A DNA stretch of 34,818 bases from Draconibacterium orientale (lineage in GTDB: Bacteria > Bacteroidota > Bacteroidia > Bacteroidales > FEN-979). Below are positions 1 to 8,700 of this stretch, in pieces (the stretch's first letter is position 1; each line of letters starts with the position of its first letter). The DNA lies in the NCBI GenBank assembly GCA_020719165.1, contig DYQT01000008.1, positions 1-34,818 of the forward strand. The letters are read 5' to 3'. The notes below the pieces were generated by a model that had not been told where the DNA came from, did no database searches, and worked only from the letters and a program-made list of their open reading frames with translations. The position numbers and the translations under genes are program-made.

Positions 1-82
1 TCATTATCCAAATGTACTAAAAAATCACTTGACCGAAAGGGATAAGCAGTTAAATGAGAATTAAACGTAATACTTGTCTGCT

Positions 83-1159
83 ATGAAATTTTGCCCTCAA
101 TGCGGAACACCTTTCGTCCCTGATGATCGTTTCTGTCAGGAATGCGGTTTCGACACGACAGCCATCCCCGCGGCTGAACCAGAAACCATACCTGTGCCAC
201 TGCCGGATACTATGCCTTTACCAGAACCGGAGTTGATTCCAGAACCAGTACCAGTACCAGAACCAGTACCAGTACCAGAACCAGTACCAGAACCAGAATC
301 GCAAACGTATAATCCCGATCCACAAAAAATCGCGGAAGTTGCTCCTGAAGAGAAGATTGACGGGATTGAACTCACAAAACAACCTTTGACTGGTGTAAAA
401 CAAAAGGACAAGAAGATATGGTTATATATCGTTATCGCTTTTATTGCCGTTGGCGCCCTGGGAGCTGCCGGCTGGTATGGATACAACAAGTTACGCTCAA
501 ATCAAACGAAGCCTGTAGTCAATCCTTCTGTAAATAAAACAGTTGCGAAAATTATGACTGTTGATTCCGGTTCAGCAAATACTGAAGCAACAAAGCCTCC
601 TGTATCCCCGGCACCCGGACAGGAAAACACAGCAAAAAAGGCCATGAGCCGGAGTGATCGGAAATCCTCGGATCCAAAAGCAAAGGAATCAAACATCAAT
701 GCAAAAACAACCAACGCTCCAACACAACAAACCAGCACAGATCAAAGAGCAGAAACACCCTCAGACGCTTATAAAAACGATTACCTGGCAAAAGTGCTCC
801 TTCGTGTTGGAAAGAAGGATGACCCTTCCAGCAAAAATCCGAAAAATCCAGTTAAACTGTCTATCAAACGCCCTACCATGATTGTCAGGATAACAACTGA
901 TCACTACAACGATGGCCAGGGAACATCGGGTGGAGGGAGCATCTCCATTTACAATAATAACGGTAATTTCATGGGGACTTTCAAAGCCGATGCCCAGCCC
1001 GGTGTAAACGGCACCCGCAATGCGAAATGGGTCGCAGAGCCTCATAAAGTATTGGATAAAGGCACCTACTTTATCTGGGATTCGGATATGTCGACCTGGT
1101 CGAAGAACATGATGGGCGTTGGGTTTGTTATTGTAGAAGGATATGAGATAAAACAGTGA
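83..1159 (+). CDS. Zinc-ribbon, single-pass membrane protein with Pro-Glu-Val linker
   Basis: The start is set at the ATG at 83 because MKFC is also the N-terminus of two relatives at 5744 and 8902; an in-frame TTG at 74 adds only three residues. Cys4/Cys7 and Cys18/Cys21 form a zinc ribbon of the short type found at the N-termini of many bacterial membrane proteins. Residues ~32-72 are a Pro/Glu/Val linker built partly from a hexamer DNA repeat. One transmembrane helix lies at ~112-133, then a Ser/Thr/Lys/Asn-rich linker to ~230, then a ~110-residue C-terminal domain that I do not recognise. With no signal peptide, the ribbon should be cytoplasmic and the C-terminal domain periplasmic (inference). 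The next gene, also a zinc-ribbon protein, starts 43 bp downstream and is probably co-transcribed. Function unknown. Confidence 0.85.
   Translation: MKFCPQCGTPFVPDDRFCQECGFDTTAIPAAEPETIPVPLPDTMPLPEPELIPEPVPVPEPVPVPEPVPEPESQTYNPDPQKIAEVAPEEKIDGIELTKQPLTGVKQKDKKIWLYIVIAFIAVGALGAAGWYGYNKLRSNQTKPVVNPSVNKTVAKIMTVDSGSANTEATKPPVSPAPGQENTAKKAMSRSDRKSSDPKAKESNINAKTTNAPTQQTSTDQRAETPSDAYKNDYLAKVLLRVGKKDDPSSKNPKNPVKLSIKRPTMIVRITTDHYNDGQGTSGGGSISIYNNNGNFMGTFKADAQPGVNGTRNAKWVAEPHKVLDKGTYFIWDSDMSTWSKNMMGVGFVIVEGYEIKQ
239..298. repeat. Tandem hexamer tract CCAGAA/CCAGTA (10 units)
   Basis: Ten consecutive 6-bp units of CCAGAA or CCAGTA occur in frame, partly as an 18-bp higher-order unit. They encode Pro-Glu and Pro-Val dipeptides. 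The tract forms the linker between the zinc ribbon and the membrane helix of the surrounding gene. The length is a multiple of 3, so unit gain or loss would change linker length without a frameshift. Confidence 0.9.
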
Positions 1160-1202
1160 TCAACCAGCAAAACATGTTTATTGTCAAATAAAAAAAATCA
1201 TC

Positions 1203-2084
1203 ATGGCATTTTGCAGCAACTGTGGAACACGGCTTATAGAAGGAGCCGCTTTCTGTCCTGAATGCGGGACAAAAACCTGGACGGGCGGAGCATCCGCTCA
1301 GCCCTCCGCACCATCGCCAATCCAGGCGCAATCACCACCGGCCTACGAGCCTCCGCAGCAGGCACCGCCGCGGCAACCGGAACGGGTGCCTGTTCGTTTT
1401 GGCCCAATTCATTTTGAGGTGGTTGAGAAGCAAACCCTGAAATTCCTGAAAGCTGAGTTTGAAAACAGTGCTGTGCGATACGAATCAGGTGGAATGTACT
1501 ATATGAAGGGAAACCTGGAAATAGAGTCGAATCTTCCATCCGCAGGTGGTTTTCTTAAATCGATGGTGACCCGCGAAAACATGGTGAAGCCTGTGATCAA
1601 AGGAACCGGCATGGTATGGTTTGAACCTTCGTTTGGTGATTTTACCATCATGGACCTTATGAACGAAGAGTGGATTCTCGACCGTGGCGCCTATTTTGCC
1701 TCAGAAATGGGAGTTGACCTTGGCGCATACACCAATAAAACTTTTTCCGGGTTGTTCTCAGGCGAGGTTTTTTTTCAGACCAGGGTTTCCGGGGTCGGAA
1801 AGGTGGTTATTATCTCAAACGGCCCACTCGAAACCATCGAACTGAATAATGAAAAGCTTGTGGTGGATGGCTCCTTTGCCGTTGCACGCCAGGCAAGTGT
1901 GCAACTCACCGTTGCCAGGGCCAGTAAAGGCATCTTTGGATCGATGCTTTCCGGCGAAGGCATTGTAAATACCTTTACCGGAACCGGAAAGGTGTTGATT
2001 GCTCCTGCATCCAACCGGCATATTACAATGGTCAATTATTTATCGAACATCCATAAGAGGGTAATGCAGATAAAAAACTCATAA
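1203..2084 (+). CDS. Zinc-ribbon protein with AIM24-family domain
   Basis: A zinc ribbon (Cys4, Cys7, Cys18, Cys21) is followed by a Pro/Gln-rich linker to ~residue 62 and then a ~225-residue all-beta domain. The domain has the Gly-rich strands typical of the AIM24 family (TRAP-like fold), including SGLFSGEVFFQ and GEGIVNTFTGTGKVLIAP near the end. AIM24 proteins are widespread in bacteria and named after a yeast mitochondrial protein; their biochemical role in bacteria is not established. There is no signal peptide or transmembrane helix, so it is probably cytoplasmic or peripheral. It follows the first zinc-ribbon gene by 43 bp and converges on the minus-strand operon at 2147. The family call is from remembered motif patterns. 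Confidence 0.8.
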   Translation: MAFCSNCGTRLIEGAAFCPECGTKTWTGGASAQPSAPSPIQAQSPPAYEPPQQAPPRQPERVPVRFGPIHFEVVEKQTLKFLKAEFENSAVRYESGGMYYMKGNLEIESNLPSAGGFLKSMVTRENMVKPVIKGTGMVWFEPSFGDFTIMDLMNEEWILDRGAYFASEMGVDLGAYTNKTFSGLFSGEVFFQTRVSGVGKVVIISNGPLETIELNNEKLVVDGSFAVARQASVQLTVARASKGIFGSMLSGEGIVNTFTGTGKVLIAPASNRHITMVNYLSNIHKRVMQIKNS

Positions 2085-2116
2085 CCCTCCAACCACACCA
2101 CCCTGTTACCCCTCGT

Positions 2117-2135
2117 GCTGAATGGGATTTTCAGC
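2117..2135. terminator. Hairpin between convergent genes
   Basis: GCTGAA - 7-nt loop - TTCAGC forms a perfect 6-bp stem in the 62-bp space between the convergent genes ending at 2084 and 2147. No T-run follows on either strand, so it is at best a weak or bidirectional terminator. Confidence 0.3.
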
Positions 2136-2146
2136 GGGAGAGCTAA

Positions 2147-2857
2147 TCAGCGACTAAAGTGTTTCATAATCCTGATGGCTTCGTCCATTTTCCCTTCCGG
2201 GATCGGCACACGGGCCATCTGCTCCTGCATTCCGGTGCGGGTGGGCATTGAATAGGCAAATTCTATCACTGCAGGGTTCTCTTCGTGATTGATTGAAACC
2301 TGATCGAGGCATGCTCCTGTTTTTACCCACAGGTGAAACATCTTCCCCACGATCACTCCATTTTCGGCAATGAGGGCTTCGGCCTCCGAATGCCGCAGTT
2401 TCCGAAACCTGAGGCGGGGAACCAGGAAAGCGGGAATGGCTGTAATGGCAAAAATACCGCCGACAACCATTAATAATACCGGTGATTGAAGCACAACCGT
2501 CATCAATAGGCCAACAATCAGTCCGATAACCACCAGCATGATGTATAGGTTCTTCTTTTCCCTCTTTTCATCAAGATAATCGGCTAACACAAACCTTGTC
2601 CACTCTTCCGGTGTGTAACGCCATACCGCGAGCCTGCCTTCACCTTTCAGGATTTTATCCATTTGTTTTGCCCTTGCGCGGTAAACAACGATCACGATCA
2701 GCCCGGCCATCACCATAAATCCGGCCAGGAAACTGATGCCGTAGCCGCCATCCATACCGTCAATGCCCAGCATGGAAGGTACAAATACAGAAATAAGAAA
2801 CACCAGGGTCAGGATGTACCACCGGTTTAGAATGCGACGCTGGGTGTTATGGATCAT
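2147..2857 (-). CDS. Four-helix membrane protein of unknown function
   Basis: With the ATG at 2857 the protein has 236 residues; a GTG at 2887 would add ten. There are two hydrophobic helix pairs (about residues 14-31 and 39-59, then 103-122 and 126-146). A charged ~40-residue loop separates the pairs, and a ~90-residue soluble C-terminal tail follows. There is no Cys cluster, enzyme motif or signal peptide. It is the last gene of the probable operon running from 8902, placed 44 bp (or 14 bp with the GTG start) after the phospholipase-like gene. I do not recognise the family; the context suggests a membrane partner of the zinc-ribbon and lipase proteins, which is inference. Confidence 0.75.
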   Translation of the reverse strand: MIHNTQRRILNRWYILTLVFLISVFVPSMLGIDGMDGGYGISFLAGFMVMAGLIVIVVYRARAKQMDKILKGEGRLAVWRYTPEEWTRFVLADYLDEKREKKNLYIMLVVIGLIVGLLMTVVLQSPVLLMVVGGIFAITAIPAFLVPRLRFRKLRHSEAEALIAENGVIVGKMFHLWVKTGACLDQVSINHEENPAVIEFAYSMPTRTGMQEQMARVPIPEGKMDEAIRIMKHFSR

Positions 2858-2901
2858 GGCTTGGTATTTATGGCTGTTGTAACTCACGCTACCTGTTCAT
2901 A

Positions 2902-5001
2902 TCACCTATTATTCCAATAACTGGGATTTGGACGGTGAAATTGGATTTTGATAAAACTATTATCTTCATACGGAAGTGGCTTTAGACTTACATTATAAGT
3001 GAGGGGACCTTTTGAATGAACTGTGTAGTTAGTGGTAATACTCTCTAACACCGGCATGAAACTTTTAATCTGAGACCCTTTGATTTCGTAGAAAAATATA
3101 GTTGCGGATCCTAAGTTTTCCACCTTTGAAAACGGCACATTGATAAGCCTGCATTGGAAGTTACTGGTAACAGAACCATCTTCACTTTTTGTAAATGTCT
3201 TGCCAGTAATTTGAAAATTACATTTATTATCTGGAGTTATTTCACCACTACATTCAAAATCAAACGATTCACTATATCCCGGAGCATTTGGAAAGTCATT
3301 TTTGATACAATGATATGAACTGCTGAATGACCGGTTATTCCATTTCAATTGGGTGTTTACAGGACAATCGGATGCAGCTTTTGAAAAATTTCCCATATCA
3401 ATTGACCCATGAGAGCCTAATGCAATATTATCGTATTCAATTTCCCCGCCTTCACTGTAGTTAGACTGTTTGGTAACATATTTTCCAAAAATTTCCACCT
3501 TTACACTCTCCGATCCCGTTACAGTGGCCTCATCCCCGGATTTGAATTCAGCCGGATTAACTCTCTCTGATGCAACCGAAACACCCCCAAAATCAATCTC
3601 CGCCCAAGCCTGGTCTCCCTCTTTTAATTCCAATCCCCCCAATTCAAAAAAACCATTCCTGGCAATTACTGAAACTTTTTCTCGAATCATTTCTGCATCT
3701 TTATCCTTCAGGTAGATGATTACGTCACCGTTATACTTTATTTCCTTAGGATATTCAGGATCTGGAATATGTTTGATTGTACCTTTGATTGTGGATTTTC
3801 CTACTGTCTGCAATTCGATCTTCAGCTTGGGAATAAATAGCTGCATAACATCCACCCCTGCTGCAATGATATTCGGGACAAGTGCTTTAGCCTGCGATTT
3901 CACACATTCCATGTCCACATATGGATTTGATACCGTGTAACCTACCTTTTCGCTAAAGTACACATCGCCAACACATTGTTTAATCCCGGATGCTGTACTA
4001 TAGGTTTGGTCTTCCTTATTGTAGGTCATGTTTTCGAGCAGCGGGGCAGGATAGGGATTAGATACATTGGTGTACTGCATCACCTGGATCCCGTCCTTGT
4101 CTTTTCCCGAAATGGTTTCGTTGGTGACAAAGTTGCGGTTGGTATAGACCGCGAGTTCATGAGCAATGGCCCTCGCTGTTTTCATGGTATCCAATTGCGA
4201 TTTAAGGTCAGCATTGGGTGTACCCTTAGAAAAACCTTCAAATACATCCGGTTCATTGTTGCGTATCATATCCATGTATTCTTCATACGGATTCGGGTCT
4301 CCCAACAAATAATTGTAGGTCCAGAGTGGTGAAGGATGTGCATCGTCACGTACATGCGCCGGGCATCCGTTATCGGCAATCATGTGCAGGGTTTCTCCCA
4401 GGGCGCGCCAGGCTCGTCCCATCAACTCATTTCGCTTGTCATTATCCTTTTCCATTAATGCCTTCCTCATCCATACCTTGCCATTTTCCCAGGTAAACAA
4501 ATGGTTTGAAGGATCAGCAAAAGCAAGTTCCCGGGGTTTCCCCAAAGCCCAATCAACCCCATCCATCTTTGGGTTGGTTTTTAGCCACTGCAAAGGACCC
4601 AGCAACAGGTGATCGGTAATGTTACTCAGGTAGCGGGACCCAGGTGGGTCAGTCGGATCGTAAAAATGGCGCAACGATGCGGGTAACTCCGGTTCATCAG
4701 CCGAAAAACCGCCATGTATGATCCATCCCGACACAGTGCCTTCTGCAGGACCTTCTACAGAAGAAAAAGTACCAGCCGCAATAACTGCAACACCCTTTAC
4801 AGAGGTACCAAACAGAAAAGAATAGTTAATGAACTCAGCACTTGCTGTTTCATCTAAATTGTTTTTTTTAAGAAATGCGTCAACAATCATCTTGTTGATG
4901 CCAGGATGTACCTTTTTGTTGCCATAACTGGTAAAAATTACAATGAATATGGCTCCCAGCAGGAGAATCAGTGAAAACCGGAATAATGTTGTACTGTTCA
5001 T
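2902..5001 (-). CDS. Zinc-dependent phospholipase C-fold protein, membrane-anchored or secreted
   Basis: The start is placed at the ATG at 5001 (MNSTTLFRFSLILLL), which puts an N-terminal hydrophobic signal or anchor at once and avoids overlap with the upstream stop at 5013; an ATG at 5034 would overlap it by 22 bp. The N-terminal ~270 residues carry zinc PLC/P1-nuclease-like signatures: His32 (HPGIN), His112 in HFYDP, and His206, Asp210, His216 in LHMIADNGCPAH. The +4/+10 spacing is that of the Bacillus and clostridial zinc phospholipases C. His222 and an NPYEEY stretch resemble the final ligands. From ~residue 390 the protein is beta-rich, first a carboxypeptidase-regulatory-like segment and then an unrecognised domain. 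The expected chemistry is phosphodiester or phospholipid hydrolysis outside the cytoplasm; the substrate cannot be told. Its stop is 14-44 bp before the next gene. Confidence 0.75.
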   Translation of the reverse strand: MNSTTLFRFSLILLLGAIFIVIFTSYGNKKVHPGINKMIVDAFLKKNNLDETASAEFINYSFLFGTSVKGVAVIAAGTFSSVEGPAEGTVSGWIIHGGFSADEPELPASLRHFYDPTDPPGSRYLSNITDHLLLGPLQWLKTNPKMDGVDWALGKPRELAFADPSNHLFTWENGKVWMRKALMEKDNDKRNELMGRAWRALGETLHMIADNGCPAHVRDDAHPSPLWTYNYLLGDPNPYEEYMDMIRNNEPDVFEGFSKGTPNADLKSQLDTMKTARAIAHELAVYTNRNFVTNETISGKDKDGIQVMQYTNVSNPYPAPLLENMTYNKEDQTYSTASGIKQCVGDVYFSEKVGYTVSNPYVDMECVKSQAKALVPNIIAAGVDVMQLFIPKLKIELQTVGKSTIKGTIKHIPDPEYPKEIKYNGDVIIYLKDKDAEMIREKVSVIARNGFFELGGLELKEGDQAWAEIDFGGVSVASERVNPAEFKSGDEATVTGSESVKVEIFGKYVTKQSNYSEGGEIEYDNIALGSHGSIDMGNFSKAASDCPVNTQLKWNNRSFSSSYHCIKNDFPNAPGYSESFDFECSGEITPDNKCNFQITGKTFTKSEDGSVTSNFQCRLINVPFSKVENLGSATIFFYEIKGSQIKSFMPVLESITTNYTVHSKGPLTYNVSLKPLPYEDNSFIKIQFHRPNPSYWNNR

Positions 5002-5012
5002 TTCAGCCTGTA

Positions 5013-5744
5013 TTAAAACCGCATTAACAACCATTGTCCATTACCACCCATGCAGAATTCTGCCGTGAACTTCCCACGGTGCGAGTTAAATTCATACACG
5101 GCAAACTGTGCAGTAGCATAAAGCAGCTTCCTGGTCTTGAAATCTCTGGCAAACGCCGGCATGTAGGGTAACAAGGCAGCAAAAAACTGCCGTTTATGCT
5201 CCAACGCAGATGGGGACAAGATTTTAGCCAATCCCGATGTATCCGATGCTGCAAATACATTTTCAACAACAGTGGCAGCGCTGTCAATCTTCACGGGGTC
5301 GTACTTTTCCTCTTCATATAAGGCCTCCAGTGACCCGTCTCCTCCCTTATAGGAACCGAAAAAATAAATTGTGGCAACGGTGATTCCTCCAATAATTACA
5401 ATGCTTGCGGCAATTTTCAGAAAAGCCACTATTCTTTTCTTTATCACCTTTCCCCCCTCCTTTCGTTGCTTCACCTGCCTCATGGGTTTCGGCGGCCTCC
5501 CTGGTTTTGCAACCGGAGGTACTGCACTTACCAGTGGGATGGAAGAGCTGGCTGCGGCAGGTGCGCCGCAGGTTGTACAGAACTTAACTCCCTGATTGAT
5601 GACAAAGCCGCAGGAGTTGCAAACCGGAGCTGCAACGGGCTCTGATTGTTCAGGTTTAATAACCTGGATGATTTGTTCACCGCATTTGCCGCAGAATCGG
5701 GCATTGGGCTTTAGCGGATTACCACATTTGATACAGAATTTCAT
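5013..5744 (-). CDS. Double zinc-ribbon, single-pass membrane protein
   Basis: Two zinc ribbons (Cys4/7/18/21 and Cys42/45/56/59) are followed by a Pro/Lys/Arg-rich linker, one transmembrane helix at ~107-129 and a ~110-residue C-terminal part. The C-terminal part has a short helical region and ends in a probable small beta domain that I do not recognise. The first 23 residues are identical to those of the next gene upstream (start 8902) and all eight cysteines fall at the same positions, so the two N-termini are recent paralogues. It lies 38 bp after that gene's stop and 11 bp before the likely start of the phospholipase-like gene, so the three are almost certainly one transcript. The ribbons should be cytoplasmic and the C-terminus outside. 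Confidence 0.85.
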   Translation of the reverse strand: MKFCIKCGNPLKPNARFCGKCGEQIIQVIKPEQSEPVAAPVCNSCGFVINQGVKFCTTCGAPAAASSSIPLVSAVPPVAKPGRPPKPMRQVKQRKEGGKVIKKRIVAFLKIAASIVIIGGITVATIYFFGSYKGGDGSLEALYEEEKYDPVKIDSAATVVENVFAASDTSGLAKILSPSALEHKRQFFAALLPYMPAFARDFKTRKLLYATAQFAVYEFNSHRGKFTAEFCMGGNGQWLLMRF

Positions 5745-5782
5745 GATGGCTTTGCATTTACAGGATATATGCTGTATTGACG

Positions 5783-8700
5783 CTATTTTATTTTCAACAA
5801 TATATTAACGGAACCTTTTGCTGATGAGCAAAAAAACTTTTTTATGGAGAACGGAGTGATGTCTTCTTTTTTTAAATCGGATACATAAGTTCCAACAATA
5901 TAAGTTTCCGGGTTCGCAATCATGAAAGAAGCGACATTGTCATGGAGTACAAAAAAGGGAACATCAACAAATCTAATACTTTCAATTGTTTTATAACCAT
6001 CTGAGCTGGTCTCGGTTTTCGTGGCAGTCCCACTTATTTTATGGGGATTCTCAATACCCAATACCCCCCCACTGTCTTGGGGGGGAGCTGATTTTCCAGG
6101 ACCGGGTTTTTCAGTCAGGGGAACAGCTTTGATTTCCCCGGTAATCGTAGTTTCAAAATGAGACCCTCCATAGTCGTACACTGCTGTCACATTGAAATGG
6201 TTTCCATTCCAGTTCATCGGGGTAAAATTACTTGATTCATCCAACGAAGCATTTGCAATGTTAAAATTCATAGAACCATCCGTGTCCGTTTTATCGACAG
6301 TTTTATCAGGTCTCCCGGGCTCCTCCTCGATGGATCTCACGTTTCCATGTTCTAACGTACAACTAATGTAAATTTTCCTGAACACATTCCAGTCGAGTTC
6401 ACTGCAGGGAAATTCCATGATGCTTCCATCCTTCCAAACAATTCTCAACATCAGATCTTTTCTGGACGCGTATTTTTTATCCAGTTTATATGTCCCTGAA
6501 AATCCACCCTTCGAACTTGTAACAACAATATCAGAAGACTGATTGACGCTTTTCTTTAACTGCTGATCATAAACGGCAACGGTTATTTTATCAATCCTTT
6601 CTCCCGGCTTAGGGTCGCTTGGCAAAACAAGGGTAGCATTCACTGTACCTTTATTTGTTTTAAGATCGGAAAGAACCGGGCAATCACAGTTTGAAATATC
6701 CTTCATCACTTCAAAGGTTTTTGCTGCAGTTTCCTCCCCGCGATCAGTATAAAACTGTTCGTGGTCCATATCTCCCATGTCAACAGTATTTGGCCGGGGA
6801 GAAAGGTCCATGCCCCCCTGGCCCCAAACGGGGCTGGCTCCGTCATTAGGCCTGAATTTATCTCCCGCCGACATGAGGTTTATCAGGTAATTACCTTTAG
6901 CACAATCTGAACCCATGTATAAATAATAGGCTTTGGTATGCATGTAATTTCCTTTCTGGACCTGTGCCATATGAGTCGTATTGCCGGTTAGAAAGGTATA
7001 TTTTGTTGCAAATTGCTCTGTTTCGTTAAATTTTTTGAGGTTATCATTGTAGAATGCTGATCCCGACTGCAAGGATAGACTCGGATCCTCGTCCTGTTCC
7101 TCGCTCTTTGCACTAAAAAACTTTCCATAATCAAAGAAATTTTCTTTTGTATTGGAACCATTGGTCCACCGCAGATCACGGGTACCGGGAGTGTCCATGG
7201 CACTCCACTGCATTGCCCAGCCTGGCAAGGGACCGTAGGTATATAGTGCCAGATCAGCAACTCTGATATTGAACCCTGCCGCTGTAATGTAGCGCAAGGT
7301 GGTGAGCGGACTGCCCTGGTGAGGACTGCCCCAGGTGATCAGCTGCCTGAAATTTCCCATGATCCTGCTGTCGAGATACCGGATTCCAGCCCGTGCCACA
7401 AGTCCCCCCATGGAATGACCAACGATAAACAAGTTAAATGGGATGTTGTTTTTGATCATTGCAGCAACCTGGGGATTTTTTTTCATCAGCTCATAGTTTA
7501 AATCCTTGCATAGATCCTGCCCCAAGGTAAAGTAGGGCAGGTTGGAGTTGTTAAGAACCGGAGAATAAGCCGGGCGGTAACTGGGATAAATGAACTCGTA
7601 AAACAGGGTACAACTATCTTTTCTGCCTGGATCCGCCGCATTGGTTTTGGATGTTTGATCGAGATAGTATTTGTAGAAATAATTCCAAACATCACGTTTG
7701 TATTCAAATTCCCAAAGGTCATTGGTCATTGATTCCACGTTGCCGCCCTTTTCTTCCTCATTGTGCCCATGGACCAGCACGACTATATTGATAACCGGAG
7801 CTGTGCGCTTAAGACGTTCCGGCTGCGTTGCAGGATGCCTGAAATGCCCTGTACTGCGATCGGGTGTCATTTGTACCAGCCTCGGGTTTTTATACCAGTT
7901 GAAATCATCCTGGAAAGTCATGATTGCATACCTGACATGTCCCACCCAGGCCATCTTTGGTGAATTCGTACCCTCTGCCAGCGCAGAAGGGAAAAAGATG
8001 CCTGCGATTTGTTCGATTATATTTCCCGCCCTGGCCGTGCCCTTTATGGTAAATGCGGTATAAGGAAGCATAAAATCAATTGCCCTGTAATTTCCCGATT
8101 TATCAAGGGTGATCGGCAGATACTGTATTTGGTCTTTAACGATGCTTCCATCGGCAGAAACCAAATCACTGACCCGCACGATATTAATCGTTGCCGGGTT
8201 GACATTACCTGCCTGCGACCGCGGGATCGTGATGACCGGCTGGGAGAACCTGATGCTGTCGTTGCCCTCGTAGGTCACTGAAAGCATGTACCCGCTAGTC
8301 TTCAGGCCTGGCTTCTTTAAATCGATATTGTTGTTCTCCTTCTTCAGTTCAACACTGGCATTGCTTTTCAGGCCTGCAATAACCACACTGCAGCTGTCGG
8401 AGAGTATTACCTTTGCATTACTTCCTGCGAGAACATTGATCTTTTTTGTCTCCGCCGTGGTCTCCCCGCTCACAATCGGGTAAACAGTATATTCGGGCCG
8501 GATGATTTCGTCAGGCTCACTTTGATGAGGATTAAAGAACCACAGTGCGGTTACTGTTGCGGCAAGCACAATAAACACAGAACCTGCAATGATCCATGAC
8601 TTTTTCCCCAATTTTCTTTTTGGCCCGGCTGGGCGTTGCTTTTTGGCACGCGTAACTATGGGAGGAGGTGGCGGAAAGACTTGTGGCAGTTGAACCTGTT

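Noticed and set aside
136-489. A Gly/Ser-rich minus-strand frame of 117 codons
   Set aside because: Its Gly-Ser-Gly-Thr repeats are the antisense of the Pro-Glu/Pro-Val hexamer tract within the zinc-ribbon gene.
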